A stretch of DNA of 64,000 nucleotides from Pseudomonas tensinigenes (lineage in GTDB: Bacteria; Pseudomonadota; Gammaproteobacteria; Pseudomonadales; Pseudomonadaceae), in contig NZ_CP077089.1 of the NCBI RefSeq assembly GCF_014268445.2, positions 186,001-250,000 of the forward strand, written 5' to 3'. A model generated the notes under the pieces. It did no database searches, was not told where the DNA came from, and saw nothing but the letters and a program-made list of their open reading frames with translations. The translations under genes were made by a program, and so were the position numbers. Shown in pieces: positions 20,360-32,925 of this stretch; position 1 is the first letter of the stretch; every line of letters starts with the position of its first letter.

Positions 20360-20388
20360 AATCTATGATTTATAGGACGATAAATCAA
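20360..20388 (-). promoter_or_regulatory. Promoter with overlapping palindromic operator of the XRE/S24-like gene
   Basis: On the minus strand TTGATT (20383-20388) and TAGATT (20360-20365) are 17 bases apart. The region from -35 through the spacer is a palindrome, TGATTTAT-AGGACG-ATAAATCA (20366-20387), with perfect 8-base arms. It lies about 45 bases upstream of the GTG start. A bound dimer would block RNA polymerase, the standard design for phage-type repressors. Confidence 0.55.
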
Positions 20389-20461
20389 GCAGATAAAACC
20401 GTTAAAAGATCACATACATCCTAAAGCTCACAAAAACCGACTGCATTAAATTGTTCTTCGC

Positions 20462-20494
20462 AAAAAAAATCGCAGCCGAAGCTGCGATTTTTTT
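20462..20494 (-). terminator. Rho-independent terminator of glmS (bidirectional)
   Basis: AAAAATCGCAGC (20465-20476), loop CGAA, GCTGCGATTTTT (20481-20492): a 12-base stem flanked by A and T tracts, starting 25 bases beyond the glmS stop. A/T tracts on both sides mean it could also stop transcripts from the other direction. Confidence 0.85.
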
Positions 20495-20555
20495 GTGCGT
20501 AGGTCAGCTGTGGATAACTTATTCCACCGTCACCGACTTCGCCAGGTTACGCGGC
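20490..20555 (-). other. Predicted Tn7 attachment site (attTn7) at 3' end of glmS
   Basis: Tn7-like elements recognise the conserved last ~36 bases of glmS and insert about 25 bases beyond its stop, which here falls near 20494 at the edge of the terminator. The GlmS C-terminus ([12 protein letters not shown]) is the conserved form, so the site should be functional. No Tn7 genes or terminal repeats are seen next to it. Confidence 0.6.
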
Positions 20556-22351
20556 TGATCGACGTCCGTGCCCTTGAGCACCGCAACGTAGTACGACAGC
20601 AACTGCAGCGGAACCGTGTAGAGGATTGGCGAGAGAATGTCGTGGATATGCGGCATCTGCACCACGTGGGTGCCTTCGCCGTTGGTCATCCCGGCTTTTT
20701 CGTCGGCGAACACGATCAGTTCGCCGCCACGGGCGCGGACTTCCTGCAGGTTGGATTTGAGCTTTTCCAGCAGTTCGTTGTTCGGCGCCACGGTGACCAC
20801 GGGCATGTCGTTATCCACAAGTGCCAACGGGCCGTGTTTCAGTTCGCCAGCCGGGTAGGCTTCGGCGTGGATATAGGAGATTTCCTTGAGTTTCAGGGCA
20901 CCTTCCATCGCCACCGGGAATTGCGCGCCACGACCGAGGAACAGGGTGTGGTTCTTCTCGGCGAACAGCTCGGCGATTTTTTCCACGGTGCTGTCCATGG
21001 CCAGTGCTTCGCCGAGACGGGTTGGCAGGCGACGCAGTTCTTCGACCAGACGGGCTTCAACGCCGTCGGCCAAGGTACCGCGCACCTGGCCGAGCGACAG
21101 CGTCAGCAGCAATAGGCCGACCAATTGCGTGGTGAAGGCTTTGGTGGAGGCCACACCAATTTCGCGGCCGGCCTGAGTCAGCAGGGTCAGATCGGACTCG
21201 CGCACCAGCGAGCTGATGCCGACGTTGCAGATCGCCAGGCTGGCCAAGAAGCCCAGCTCTTTGGCGTTGCGCAGGGCCGCCAGGGTGTCGGCGGTTTCGC
21301 CGGACTGCGAGATAGTCACGAACAGGGTGTCCGGCTGCACCACTACTTTGCGGTAGCGGAATTCGCTGGCGACTTCGACTTGGCAAGGAATGCCGGCTAA
21401 TTCTTCAAGCCAGTAACGCGCAACCATCCCGGCGTGATAACTGGTGCCGCATGCGACGATTTGTACATTGCGGACTTTGGCGAACAACTCGGCCGCTTGT
21501 GGGCCGAATGCTTGCACCAGCACCTGATCATTGCTCAAGCGACCTTCAAGGGTGCGCTGTACAACGGTTGGTTGCTCGTGGATTTCCTTGAGCATGTAGT
21601 GGCGGAACTCACCTTTGTCGGCGGCTTCGGCGCCATCGCTGTACTGCACGGTCTGGCGCTCGACGGCATTGCCGTTGACGTCCCAGATCTGCACGTTATC
21701 GCGGCGAATTTCGGCGATATCGCCTTCTTCCAGATACATGAAGCGGTCGGTGACCTGACGCAGCGCCAACTGGTCGGAAGCAAGGAAGTTCTCACCCAGG
21801 CCCAGACCGATCACCAACGGGCTACCACTGCGCGCGGCGACCAGACGATCCGGTTGTTTGGCATTGATCACGGCCAGGCCGTAAGCACCGTGCAGTTCCT
21901 TCACCGTTGCTTTAAGCGCAACGCTCAGGTCTGGCTGATCCTTGAGCTTGTGATTGAGCAGGTGGGCGATGACTTCGGTGTCGGTGTCCGACGTAAACAC
22001 GTAGCCCAGCGCTTTCAGTTGTTCACGCAGGGCTTCGTGGTTTTCGATGATGCCGTTGTGCACCACGGCGATGTCGCCGGAGAAATGTGGGTGGGCGTTG
22101 CGTTCGCACGGCGCGCCGTGAGTCGCCCAACGGGTGTGGGCAATGCCGAGACGGCCGACCAACGGGTGTTCGGCCAGCGCCGCTTCAAGTTCGCTGACCT
22201 TGCCCGGGCGACGCATGCGCTCGAGGGTTTCGTCGTTGGTGAAGACCGCGACACCGGCGCTGTCGTAGCCGCGGTATTCAAGGCGCTTGAGGCCTTCGAG
22301 CAGGATGGCGGTGATATTACGTTCAGCAACTGCGCCGACAATTCCACACAT
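20519..22351 (-). CDS. glmS: Glutamine-fructose-6-phosphate aminotransferase (isomerizing)
   Basis: 610 aa. The start is set at ATG 22351 so the mature enzyme begins MCGIVGAV with the N-terminal nucleophile Cys; the open frame extends 10 codons further, which would bury it. Two SIS sugar-binding domains fill the C-terminal half ([13 protein letters not shown] near 345) and the end is KSVTVE. It makes glucosamine-6-phosphate for peptidoglycan and LPS. It begins 2 bases after the glmR stop, so both are on one transcript. The leader has no glmS ribozyme-like room. Confidence 0.97.
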   Translation of the reverse strand: MCGIVGAVAERNITAILLEGLKRLEYRGYDSAGVAVFTNDETLERMRRPGKVSELEAALAEHPLVGRLGIAHTRWATHGAPCERNAHPHFSGDIAVVHNGIIENHEALREQLKALGYVFTSDTDTEVIAHLLNHKLKDQPDLSVALKATVKELHGAYGLAVINAKQPDRLVAARSGSPLVIGLGLGENFLASDQLALRQVTDRFMYLEEGDIAEIRRDNVQIWDVNGNAVERQTVQYSDGAEAADKGEFRHYMLKEIHEQPTVVQRTLEGRLSNDQVLVQAFGPQAAELFAKVRNVQIVACGTSYHAGMVARYWLEELAGIPCQVEVASEFRYRKVVVQPDTLFVTISQSGETADTLAALRNAKELGFLASLAICNVGISSLVRESDLTLLTQAGREIGVASTKAFTTQLVGLLLLTLSLGQVRGTLADGVEARLVEELRRLPTRLGEALAMDSTVEKIAELFAEKNHTLFLGRGAQFPVAMEGALKLKEISYIHAEAYPAGELKHGPLALVDNDMPVVTVAPNNELLEKLKSNLQEVRARGGELIVFADEKAGMTNGEGTHVVQMPHIHDILSPILYTVPLQLLSYYVAVLKGTDVDQPRNLAKSVTVE

Positions 22352-22353
22352 GC

Positions 22354-23130
22354 TTATTTCTCCTGACTGACAGCCGCGCAAATCAAGTTGATACCGCGGG
22401 CCTGTATCTGATCACGCGCCTCGCTAGGCAGGCGATCATCGGTAATGAGGGTATGGACGCTGCTCCACGGCAGTTCCAGATTGGGAATCTTGCGACCGAT
22501 CTTGTCGGCCTCGACCATGACGATGACTTCCCGCGCCACTTCAGCCATGACCCGGCTCAGTCCCAGCAATTCATTGAAAGTCGTCGTGCCGCGCACCAGA
22601 TCAATACCGTCGGCGCCAATGAACAACTGATCGAAGTCGTAAGAGCGTAGTACTTGCTCGGCGACCTGGCCCTGAAAGGATTCCGAATGCGGATCCCAGG
22701 TGCCGCCGGTCATCAACAGCACCGGTTCGTGCTCGAGTTCGCTCAGGGCGTTGGCGACGTGCAGGGAGTTGGTCATCACCACCAAACCCGGCTGCTGGCC
22801 AAGTTCGGGGATCATCGCGGCGGTGGTGCTGCCGCTGTCGATGATGATGCGCGCGTGTTCGCGGATGCGTTTCACCGCTGCACGGGCGATGGCCTGTTTG
22901 TACTTGGAAACGCTCTGCGCCGTTTCCGCGACCAGTTCCTGCGGCATGGTGATCGCCCCGCCGTAGCGGCGCAGCAACAGACCGTGGCTTTCCAGTGCGG
23001 CGAGATCCTTGCGAATCGTAACTTCGGAGGTTTCGAAGCGCTTGGCCAGTTCATCCACACTGACTTCGCCCTGCTCGTTGAGCAAGGCGAGGATGTTGTG
23101 GCGACGTTGCGGCGTGTTGCGTTTCGACAT
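22354..23130 (-). CDS. glmR: DeoR family transcriptional regulator of amino-sugar genes
   Basis: 258 aa. The N-terminal DeoR HTH ([21 protein letters not shown] at about 19-39) is followed by a sugar-phosphate-binding DeoRC domain with [10 protein letters not shown] near 97 and FIGADGIDL near 170. In P. aeruginosa the equivalent gene next to glmS (PA5550) is called glmR. It likely senses a hexosamine phosphate and adjusts glmS expression; because it is in the same operon as glmS, it may regulate itself. Confidence 0.88.
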   Translation of the reverse strand: MSKRNTPQRRHNILALLNEQGEVSVDELAKRFETSEVTIRKDLAALESHGLLLRRYGGAITMPQELVAETAQSVSKYKQAIARAAVKRIREHARIIIDSGSTTAAMIPELGQQPGLVVMTNSLHVANALSELEHEPVLLMTGGTWDPHSESFQGQVAEQVLRSYDFDQLFIGADGIDLVRGTTTFNELLGLSRVMAEVAREVIVMVEADKIGRKIPNLELPWSSVHTLITDDRLPSEARDQIQARGINLICAAVSQEK

Positions 23131-23234
23131 GGCGGCTTAAGTTTCGTTTCGAAAGATAACGTAAGCAATCAAAACCTATCGGCTCTAAATCGTCAAGCGG
23201 TCACCCAAAAAAAATCGCAACCCCAACAGTCTCC

Positions 23235-23263
23235 GTAGGAGCTGCCGAAGGCTGCGATCTTTT
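23235..23263. repeat. Single REP unit (gtaggagctg family)
   Basis: GTAGGAGCTGCCGAAGGCTG followed by CGATCTTTT, the same unit as the arms at 322-422, here unpaired. It is in the gap between glmU and glmR, 28 bases beyond the glmU stop, so it may form the 3' stem of the glmU transcript. Confidence 0.75.
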
Positions 23264-23290
23264 GATCTTCAAAAAGCCGCTGTGGATAAC

Positions 23291-24658
23291 TCAGCTCTTT
23301 TTGATCTTCTCCGGCCGTTTCCAACCGTCGATATTTCTCTGCCGCGCTCGGCCCACGGCCAACTGCGCGTTGTCCACATTCTGCGTGATGGTCGACCCGG
23401 CCGCCGTGGTCGCACCGGCAGAAATATCCACAGGCGCGACCAACGAATTATTGGAGCCGATGAAAACGTCTGCACCCAACACGGTTTTCCACTTGTTGGC
23501 GCCGTCGTAGTTGCAGGTAATGGTGCCCGCGCCGATGTTGGTGCGCGCTCCGATCTCGGCATCGCCCAGATATGTCAGGTGTCCGGCCTTGGCGCCTTCG
23601 CCCATGTGGGCGTTTTTCAATTCAACAAAGTTACCCACATGTGCGCGCGCTTCGAGCACGGTGCCTGGACGCAGACGCGCGAACGGGCCGGCATCACTGC
23701 CCTCGCCCAGAACGGCACCTTCAATGTGCGAGTTGGCTTTGATCACCACGCCTTTGCGCAGGGTGCTGTCCTTGATCACACAATTCGGGCCGATGACTAC
23801 GTCGTCTTCGATGACCACATTGCCTTCGAGGATCACGTTGATGTCGATCAGCACGTCACGACCCACGGTCACTTCGCCACGCACATCGAAACGTGCCGGA
23901 TCCCGCAAGGTAACGCCTTGCGCCATCAACCGCCGACCGGCGCGCAACTGGTAATGGCGCTCCAGCTCTGACAATTGCTTGCGATCGTTGGCGCCCTGCA
24001 CTTCCATTGGATCATGCGGTTGTTCTGTGGCGACAACCAGGCCATCGCTGACCGCCATTTCGATCACATCGGTCAGGTAGTACTCGCCTTGGGCATTGTT
24101 GTTCGACAGACGACTCATCCAGTCCGCCAGACGATTGGCCGGTACCGCGAGAATGCCTGTGTTGCCTTCAGTTATGGCGCGCTGGGCTTCGCTGGCATCT
24201 TTGTGCTCAACGATGGCAGCGACCTTGCCGTCGGCATCGCGCACGATGCGGCCGTAACCGGTCGGGTCATCCAGCTCGACGGTGAGCAAGCCCATTTGCC
24301 CGGTCACAACATGCTTGAGCAGCCGTTGCAGGGTTTCGACTTCAATCAGCGGCACGTCACCGTAGAGGATCAGCACGGTGTCGGCAGTAATGAACGGCAC
24401 CGCTTGAGCAGTGGCGTGGCCGGTGCCGAGTTGTTTGTCCTGCAGGACGAAATTCAGATCATCAGCAGCCAGACGTTCGCGCACCACATCCGCGCCATGG
24501 CCGATGACCACATGGATGCGCTGTGGATCAAGTTGCCGGGCGCTGTGGATAACATGACCCAGCATGGAGTTGCCGGCAATCGGATGCAGCACTTTCGGCA
24601 GCGCCGAACGCATACGGGTGCCTTGACCGGCCGCGAGGATAACGATTTCAAGAGACAT
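23291..24658 (-). CDS. glmU: Bifunctional GlcN-1-P acetyltransferase / UDP-GlcNAc pyrophosphorylase
   Basis: 455 aa. The N-terminal uridylyltransferase has [19 protein letters not shown] at about 7-25 and LYGDVPL near 102. The C-terminal left-handed beta-helix starts near 250 with hexapeptide repeats ([17 protein letters not shown]). It makes UDP-GlcNAc for peptidoglycan, LPS and the CPA primer. It is separated from glmR by 160 bases and from the atp operon terminator by about 60, so it has its own transcription unit. Length is typical. Confidence 0.96.
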   Translation of the reverse strand: MSLEIVILAAGQGTRMRSALPKVLHPIAGNSMLGHVIHSARQLDPQRIHVVIGHGADVVRERLAADDLNFVLQDKQLGTGHATAQAVPFITADTVLILYGDVPLIEVETLQRLLKHVVTGQMGLLTVELDDPTGYGRIVRDADGKVAAIVEHKDASEAQRAITEGNTGILAVPANRLADWMSRLSNNNAQGEYYLTDVIEMAVSDGLVVATEQPHDPMEVQGANDRKQLSELERHYQLRAGRRLMAQGVTLRDPARFDVRGEVTVGRDVLIDINVILEGNVVIEDDVVIGPNCVIKDSTLRKGVVIKANSHIEGAVLGEGSDAGPFARLRPGTVLEARAHVGNFVELKNAHMGEGAKAGHLTYLGDAEIGARTNIGAGTITCNYDGANKWKTVLGADVFIGSNNSLVAPVDISAGATTAAGSTITQNVDNAQLAVGRARQRNIDGWKRPEKIKKS

Positions 24659-24716
24659 GACTGGCTACCAATCCTGGGTGGTCAGCAACTGCGACCGGGT
24701 TTCGGAAATTCGGAAA

Positions 24717-24748
24717 AGAAAAAAGGGTAGCCGAGGCTACCCTTTTTT
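24717..24748 (-). terminator. Terminator of the atp operon
   Basis: GGGTAGC (24725-24731), loop CGAG, GCTACCC (24736-24742), flanked by A-rich and T-rich tracts (CTTTTTT). It starts about 30 bases after the atpC stop and could act in either direction. Confidence 0.85.
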
Positions 24749-24776
24749 ATCAATCGCACAACAAGCGGCTGACGGA

Positions 24777-25202
24777 TTAACCGCCAAACTTCTTGCGGAT
24801 CTGCTGGACGGTGCGCAGCTGAGCTGCAGCCTCGGCCAGACGTGCGGACGCAGCTCCGTAGTCGAAATCTGCGCTCTTCTCGTGCAGAGCAGCTTCGGCA
24901 GCCTTGAGAGCTGCCTGGGCTTGAGCTTCATCCAGGTCGGCGGCGCGTTGCACGGTATCGGCAAGCACCTTGACCATGTTCGGCTGAACCTCGAGGAAAC
25001 CACCGGAGATGTAGAACACCTCGGCTTCCCCGCCTTGCTTGATCAGGCGGATCGGACCTGGCTTCAGATTAGTGATCAGCGGCGCGTGACCCAGAGCGAT
25101 ACCAAGATCACCCAGTGCACCGTGCGCAATCACCATCTCGACCAGGCCGGAAAAGATTTCCCCTTCCGCGCTGACGATATCGCAATGGACTGTCATAGCC
25201 AT
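24777..25202 (-). CDS. atpC: ATP synthase F1 subunit epsilon
   Basis: 141 aa. The N-terminal beta-sandwich ([15 protein letters not shown]) carries the [13 protein letters not shown] motif at about 31-44, and a C-terminal helical hairpin follows. It is part of the central stalk, couples rotation and inhibits ATP hydrolysis. It is the last gene of atpIBEFHAGDC, 45 bases after atpD with a hairpin in between. Length and motifs are standard. Confidence 0.96.
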   Translation of the reverse strand: MAMTVHCDIVSAEGEIFSGLVEMVIAHGALGDLGIALGHAPLITNLKPGPIRLIKQGGEAEVFYISGGFLEVQPNMVKVLADTVQRAADLDEAQAQAALKAAEAALHEKSADFDYGAASARLAEAAAQLRTVQQIRKKFGG

Positions 25203-25224
25203 CTGATTGCCTCAACCTAAATGA

Positions 25225-25242
25225 GCGCCCGTTGCCGGGCGC
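25225..25242 (-). other. Intercistronic hairpin between atpD and atpC
   Basis: GCGCCCG (25225-25231), loop TTGC, CGGGCGC (25236-25242), a perfect 7-base G/C stem without a T tract. It lies between the atpD stop and the atpC ATG and is more likely an mRNA processing or stability element than a terminator. Confidence 0.55.
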
Positions 25243-25247
25243 CGGGA

Positions 25248-26654
<1,407 letters not shown>

Positions 26655-27515
26655 TTAAACCGCGGCAGCGCCGCCGACGATTTCCGAGATCTCTTGGGTG
26701 ATCGCAGCCTGACGCGCCTTGTTGTAGATCAGCTGCAAATCGCTGATCAAATCACCGGCGTTGTCGGTAGCGTTCTTCATCGCGATCATCCGCGCAGCTT
26801 GTTCAGCCGCGTTGTTCTCGACCACCGCCTGGTAGACCTGCGACTCAACGTAGCGGACCATCAAGCCGTCAAGCAGCTCTTTGGCATCCGGTTCGTAGAG
26901 GTAGTCCCAGTGGTGCTTGAGATCCTGATCCGGGGTGGCCACCAGTGGAATCAACTGCTCCACGGTAGGCTGCTGCGTCATGGTGTTGATGAACTTGTTG
27001 GACACCACGGACAGGCGGTCAATACGGCCATCCAGGTAGGCATCCAGCATCACCTTGACGCTGCCGATCAGATCATTGATCGACGGCTCTTCACCCAGGT
27101 GGCTGATAGCTGCAACGACGTTACCGCCGAAGTTGCGGAAAAAGGCCGCACCCTTGCTACCAACGACACACAGATCAATCTCGACGCCGTTTTCGCGGTT
27201 TACCGCCATGTCCTTGACCAGGGCCTTGAACAGGTTGGTATTCAAGCCGCCGCACAAACCACGGTCACTGCTCACCACAACATAACCGACACGCTTGATG
27301 GCGCGCTCGATCATGAACGGGTGGCGGTATTCCGGGTTGGCGTTGGCCAGATGCCCAATAACCTGGCGGATACGCTCCGCATAAGGACGGCTAGCAGCCA
27401 TGCGCATTTGTGCCTTGCGCATTTTGCTGACCGCCACTTTTTCCATGGCGCTGGTAATCTTTTGCGTGCTTTTGATGCTCGCAATCTTACTGCGAATCTC
27501 TTTTGCGCCTGCCAT
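26655..27515 (-). CDS. atpG: ATP synthase F1 subunit gamma
   Basis: 286 aa. N-terminal [20 protein letters not shown] and a C-terminal helix ending [14 protein letters not shown] form the rotating coiled-coil shaft; [10 protein letters not shown] near 80-89 is the family signature. It sits between atpA and atpD with a strong intercistronic hairpin on the atpA side. Confidence 0.97.
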   Translation of the reverse strand: MAGAKEIRSKIASIKSTQKITSAMEKVAVSKMRKAQMRMAASRPYAERIRQVIGHLANANPEYRHPFMIERAIKRVGYVVVSSDRGLCGGLNTNLFKALVKDMAVNRENGVEIDLCVVGSKGAAFFRNFGGNVVAAISHLGEEPSINDLIGSVKVMLDAYLDGRIDRLSVVSNKFINTMTQQPTVEQLIPLVATPDQDLKHHWDYLYEPDAKELLDGLMVRYVESQVYQAVVENNAAEQAARMIAMKNATDNAGDLISDLQLIYNKARQAAITQEISEIVGGAAAV

Positions 27516-27536
27516 GTAACACCTATCAGGTTAGCA

Positions 27537-27560
27537 AGCGGGAGCCTCGCGGCTCCCGCT
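27537..27560 (-). other. Intercistronic hairpin between atpA and atpG
   Basis: AGCGGGAGCC (27537-27546), loop TCGC, GGCTCCCGCT (27551-27560): a perfect 10-base stem with a stable tetraloop and no T tract. It starts just after the atpA stop. It may protect the upstream mRNA or lower downstream expression, fitting the 3:1 alpha to gamma ratio; this is inference. Confidence 0.6.
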
Positions 27561-27565
27561 GCGGC

Positions 27566-29110
27566 TTACCAGGTTTGGGTGGCCTTGAACTTCTCGATAC
27601 CGGCTTTCATGCCAGCGTCGATTTCGTCATTGAAGTCACCTTTAACGTTGATCTTGGCCATCAAATCGGCGTGATCGCGGTTGAAGAAAGCAATCAGCGC
27701 TTGTTCGAAGCTGCCGATCTTGGCGATTTCAATGTCAGTCAGGAACCCACGCTCAGCGGCATACAGCGACAGCGCCATGTCAGCGATCGACATTGGTGCG
27801 TATTGCTTCTGCTTCATCAGCTCGGTAACGCGCTGACCATGCTCAAGTTGCTTACGGGTCGCTTCGTCCAGGTCAGAAGCGAACTGGGCGAATGCCGCCA
27901 GTTCACGGTACTGAGCCAGAGCGGTACGGATACCACCGGAGAGCTTCTTGATGATCTTGGTCTGAGCGGCACCACCCACACGGGATACCGAAACACCGGC
28001 GTTCACTGCAGGACGGATGCCCGAGTTGAACATGGCCGATTCCAGGAAGATCTGACCGTCGGTGATGGAAATCACGTTGGTCGGAACGAACGCGGAAACG
28101 TCGCCAGCCTGGGTTTCGATGATCGGCAGTGCGGTCAGGGAACCGGTTTTGCCGGTCACTGCGCCGTTGGTGAACTTCTCTACGTATTCTTCCGAAACGC
28201 GGGATGCGCGCTCCAGCAGACGGGAGTGGAGATAGAACACGTCGCCTGGGTAAGCTTCACGGCCTGGTGGACGGCGCAGCAGCAGGGAAATCTGGCGGTA
28301 AGCCACTGCTTGCTTGGACAGATCGTCATAAACGATCAGCGCGTCTTCACCGCGGTCGCGGAAGAATTCACCCATGGTGCAACCGGAGTACGGTGCCAAG
28401 AATTGCAGCGCAGGAGATTCCGAAGCACTGGCAGCCACGATGATCGTGTTGGCCAGGGCGCCGTTTTCTTCCAGCTTGCGAACCACGTTGGCGATGGTCG
28501 ATTGCTTCTGACCAATAGCTACGTAGACGCAGAAAATGCCGCTGTCTTTCTGGTTGATGATCGCGTCGATCGCCAGAGCGGTTTTACCGATCTGACGGTC
28601 ACCGATGATCAGCTCACGCTGGCCACGGCCGACAGGGATCATGGCATCGACAGCCTTGTAGCCAGTCTGTACAGGCTGGTCTACCGACTTACGCCAGATC
28701 ACGCCCGGAGCAACTTTCTCGACCGCGTCGGTCTCGGTGTTGCCCAGTGGACCTTTGCCGTCAACAGGGTTACCCAGTGCGTCGACTACGCGACCCAGCA
28801 GTTCCTTACCAACAGGAACTTCGAGGATGCGGCCGGTGCACTTGGCGCTCATGCCTTCAGCCAGAGACTGGTAAGCGCCCAGTACAACGGCACCTACGGA
28901 GTCTTGCTCCAGGTTGAGGGCCATACCGTAGACGCCGCCCGGAAACTCGATCATCTCGCCGTACATAACGTCGGCCAGACCGTGAATCCGCACGATGCCG
29001 TCAGATACGCTGACGACAGTGCCTTCGTTACGGGCTTGGGAGGTCACATCGAGCTTGTCGATGCGGCCCTTGATAATTTCACTTATTTCGGAAGGATTGA
29101 GTTGCTGCAT
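27566..29110 (-). CDS. atpA: ATP synthase F1 subunit alpha
   Basis: 514 aa. Non-catalytic nucleotide-binding subunit with Walker A GDRQIGKT near 169-176 and the family signature [14 protein letters not shown] near 363-376. The N-terminal [14 protein letters not shown] is usual. It follows atpH by 21 bases. Forms the hexamer with AtpD and is linked to the peripheral stalk by AtpH. Confidence 0.98.
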   Translation of the reverse strand: MQQLNPSEISEIIKGRIDKLDVTSQARNEGTVVSVSDGIVRIHGLADVMYGEMIEFPGGVYGMALNLEQDSVGAVVLGAYQSLAEGMSAKCTGRILEVPVGKELLGRVVDALGNPVDGKGPLGNTETDAVEKVAPGVIWRKSVDQPVQTGYKAVDAMIPVGRGQRELIIGDRQIGKTALAIDAIINQKDSGIFCVYVAIGQKQSTIANVVRKLEENGALANTIIVAASASESPALQFLAPYSGCTMGEFFRDRGEDALIVYDDLSKQAVAYRQISLLLRRPPGREAYPGDVFYLHSRLLERASRVSEEYVEKFTNGAVTGKTGSLTALPIIETQAGDVSAFVPTNVISITDGQIFLESAMFNSGIRPAVNAGVSVSRVGGAAQTKIIKKLSGGIRTALAQYRELAAFAQFASDLDEATRKQLEHGQRVTELMKQKQYAPMSIADMALSLYAAERGFLTDIEIAKIGSFEQALIAFFNRDHADLMAKINVKGDFNDEIDAGMKAGIEKFKATQTW

Positions 29111-29131
29111 TGCTCTGCTGCCCCTTCAAAC

Positions 29132-29668
29132 TCAAGATTTCAATGCTTCGGCAAGTTTCGCGATTTTGCCGCGAATCGAGCCATCGATAACCAGGTCGCC
29201 GGCGCGGATAACAACACCACCTATAAGGGCAGCATCCTCCGCAACTTGCAGGCGCACTTCCCGGTTGAGTCGTGCACTGAGAACCTTGGCGAGTTTGTCT
29301 TGCTGTTCTTGGTTCAATGCAAAAGCACTGGTCACTTCAACGTCTACCGACTTCTCTTGTTCGGCCTTGTACAGGTCGAAAAGAGCGGCAATCTCCGGCA
29401 GAAGCGGGAGACGGTCGTTTTCGGCAACGACATTGATGAAGTTCTGTGCCTTGGCATCAAACTTGTCGCCGCACACGTCAATAAACGTGGCGGCCTTTTC
29501 TGCGCTCGTCAGTCGCGGGGCCTTGAGCACGCGCTGCATGGTGTCGTCTTGCGACACCGCTGCAGCCAGGCCGAGCATGGCTGACCAATTGGCCAGTTGC
29601 TGGTGGGCCTGAGCGTGCTCGAAGGCCGCCTTAGCGTAAGGTCGGGCCAACGTGGTCAGTTCTGCCAT
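29132..29668 (-). CDS. atpH: ATP synthase F1 subunit delta
   Basis: 178 aa. [19 protein letters not shown] is the typical OSCP/delta N-terminus, and the C-terminal part ([21 protein letters not shown]) carries the family signature. It joins the peripheral stalk (AtpF) to the top of the alpha3-beta3 head. It lies between atpF and atpA with short gaps. Confidence 0.96.
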   Translation of the reverse strand: MAELTTLARPYAKAAFEHAQAHQQLANWSAMLGLAAAVSQDDTMQRVLKAPRLTSAEKAATFIDVCGDKFDAKAQNFINVVAENDRLPLLPEIAALFDLYKAEQEKSVDVEVTSAFALNQEQQDKLAKVLSARLNREVRLQVAEDAALIGGVVIRAGDLVIDGSIRGKIAKLAEALKS

Positions 29669-29680
29669 GATCGCCCTCGC

Positions 29681-30151
29681 TTAGATTTCAGCAGCCAGTT
29701 GGTTAACCAGCTCTGCGTGCGCGTTTTGATCGATTGTGGCACCCAGGATCTTCTCGGCGCCGCCGACAGCCAGCAAACCCACTTGGGCGCGCAGCTTGTC
29801 TTTGACACTGTTCAGTTCCTGTTCGATCTCGGCTTGAGCCTGAACCTTCACACGGTCAGCATCGACACGGGCCTTTTCAACGGCCTCTTCGACAATCTGG
29901 TTACCGCGTTTCTTGGCTTGCTCGATGATTTCAGCTGCCTGAGCTTTCGCTTCGCGCAGTTGCTGACCCGCTTTTTCTTGGGCCAACTCCAGGTCGCGAG
30001 CTGCACGGCTGGCAGCGTCCAGACCATCAGCGATCTTCTTTTGACGTTCGTGCAGAGCAGCGATGACCGGAGGCCATACATACTTCATGCAGAACAGTAC
30101 AAAAATCAGGAACGCAACGGACTGGCCAATCAGGGTCGCATTAATGTTCAC
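29681..30151 (-). CDS. atpF: ATP synthase Fo subunit b
   Basis: 156 aa. One N-terminal membrane helix ([20 protein letters not shown]) is followed by a long charged coiled coil (about 30-140) that forms the peripheral stalk dimer. It is 59 bases downstream of atpE. Length is typical of gammaproteobacterial AtpF. Confidence 0.96.
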   Translation of the reverse strand: MNINATLIGQSVAFLIFVLFCMKYVWPPVIAALHERQKKIADGLDAASRAARDLELAQEKAGQQLREAKAQAAEIIEQAKKRGNQIVEEAVEKARVDADRVKVQAQAEIEQELNSVKDKLRAQVGLLAVGGAEKILGATIDQNAHAELVNQLAAEI

Positions 30152-30210
30152 GCCAACACCTCGCAGTTACGTTGTCCATCACATCAAATTACTCGGAAGA
30201 ATCCGGGTAA

Positions 30211-30483
<273 letters not shown>

Positions 30484-30555
30484 TTACGTCGTATGGTTTA
30501 GGTTTTTTAGATTAAAGCGGTAAAACAAATCGTTTCAGGTGCCCTGTGAAGAGCC

Positions 30556-30577
30556 CCTTCCCGTTTGACCGGGAAGG
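30556..30577 (-). other. Intercistronic hairpin between atpB and atpE
   Basis: CCTTCCCG (30556-30563), loop TTTGAC, CGGGAAGG (30570-30577), a perfect 8-base stem in the 133-base atpB-atpE gap. There is no T tract after it in the direction of transcription. It is a candidate site for RNA processing that separates atpB from the abundantly translated atpE. Confidence 0.55.
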
Positions 30578-30601
30578 ACATCAGACTAGTCGAGACTGGC
30601 C

Positions 30602-31895
<1,294 letters not shown>

Positions 31896-31969
31896 CACGT
31901 TTGCTCTCCAATGGTCGGCTGCCAGAATTCAATAACTTGGCATAATTTGTGCCGACAAAATGCGCGCAG

Positions 31970-31998
31970 AGTATAGGGGCGGTTCTGCCCCTATTCAA
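31970..31998 (-). promoter_or_regulatory. Sigma70 promoter of the atp operon with inverted repeat in its spacer
   Basis: On the minus strand TTGAAT (31993-31998), exactly 17 bases, then TATACT (31970-31975). The spacer plus its edges forms an inverted repeat, ATAGGGGC-AGAACC-GCCCCTAT (31973-31994), with 8-base perfect arms. The same hairpin could be read as a parB terminator, but there is no T tract after it. The position, between parB and atpI, fits the operon promoter. Confidence 0.65.
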
Positions 31999-32043
31999 CT
32001 GTCAGGTAGTGATTTCCGACTGCGCGCTACATGAGGAAATGTT

Positions 32044-32916
32044 TCAGCGGATGTGTGCGAGCACACCTTGAAGCTCATCGAGCGAGTTATAACCGATCAC
32101 CAACTGCCCCTTTCCCTTCTTGCCGTGGCGAATCTGCACCGCAGAGCCTAGGCGCTCGGCCAGACGCTGTTCGAGACGGGCGATATCCGGGTCGGGTTTG
32201 GTCGCTTCCACAGGCTCCGGTTTGCCACTCAACCACTGGCGAACCAGTGCCTCAGTTTGGCGCACGGTGAGACCGCGTGCGACAACATGTCGCGCCCCTT
32301 CAACCTGTTGATTGTCCGGCAGACCGAGCAAAGCACGGGCATGACCCATTTCCAGGTCGCCGTGAGACAACATGGTCTTGATGACTTCCGGCAGTGCAAT
32401 AAGCCGCAACAGGTTAGCCACAGTGACGCGGGACTTACCCACAGCCTCGGCAACTTGCTGCTGAGTCAGTTGGAATTCCTGCTGCAAACGCTGCAGGGCC
32501 ACCGCTTCTTCGATCGGATTGAGGTCTTCGCGCTGGATGTTCTCGATCAGCGCAATGGCGATTGCGGTTTCATCCGGCACATCGCGGACCATCGCCGGGA
32601 TGGTTTCCTGCCCGGCTTGCTGGCTCGCGCGCCAGCGACGTTCACCGGCGATGATCTCGAAGCGGCCACCGCCAATTGGGCGCACCACGATCGGCTGCAT
32701 CACGCCTTGCGCCTTGATCGACGCTGCCAGTTCTTCCAGCGCCTGCGGATCCATGTCGCGGCGCGGCTGGTATTTGCCGCGCTGCAGCAGATCCAACGGC
32801 AAGTGCTGCAGCTCGCGGGTGTCAGCTTGCGCCGCTTGTTCTTCCAGCGCGCTGACGGTCGGACCACTCAGCAGTGCATCCAGTCCACGTCCGAGACCTC
32901 GTTTCTTGACGGCCAT
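32044..32916 (-). CDS. parB: Chromosome partitioning protein ParB (CTPase, parS-binding)
   Basis: 290 aa. The N-terminal ParB domain has the CTP-binding GERRWRA motif near 92-98 and ENIQREDLNPIEEA near 125-138. The central HTH (QQVAEAVGKSRVTVANLLRL) reads parS, and the C-terminal dimer domain closes the protein. It loads at parS and slides along DNA; a perfect parS is in recF 16 kb away. It starts 9 bases after parA. Confidence 0.96.
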   Translation of the reverse strand: MAVKKRGLGRGLDALLSGPTVSALEEQAAQADTRELQHLPLDLLQRGKYQPRRDMDPQALEELAASIKAQGVMQPIVVRPIGGGRFEIIAGERRWRASQQAGQETIPAMVRDVPDETAIAIALIENIQREDLNPIEEAVALQRLQQEFQLTQQQVAEAVGKSRVTVANLLRLIALPEVIKTMLSHGDLEMGHARALLGLPDNQQVEGARHVVARGLTVRQTEALVRQWLSGKPEPVEATKPDPDIARLEQRLAERLGSAVQIRHGKKGKGQLVIGYNSLDELQGVLAHIR

Positions 32917-32925
32917 GGGGATTCC

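Noticed and set aside
22352..22354. glmS ribozyme
   Set aside because: Only 2 bases separate glmR and glmS, and the ribozyme is known from Gram-positive bacteria; there is no room or sequence for it.
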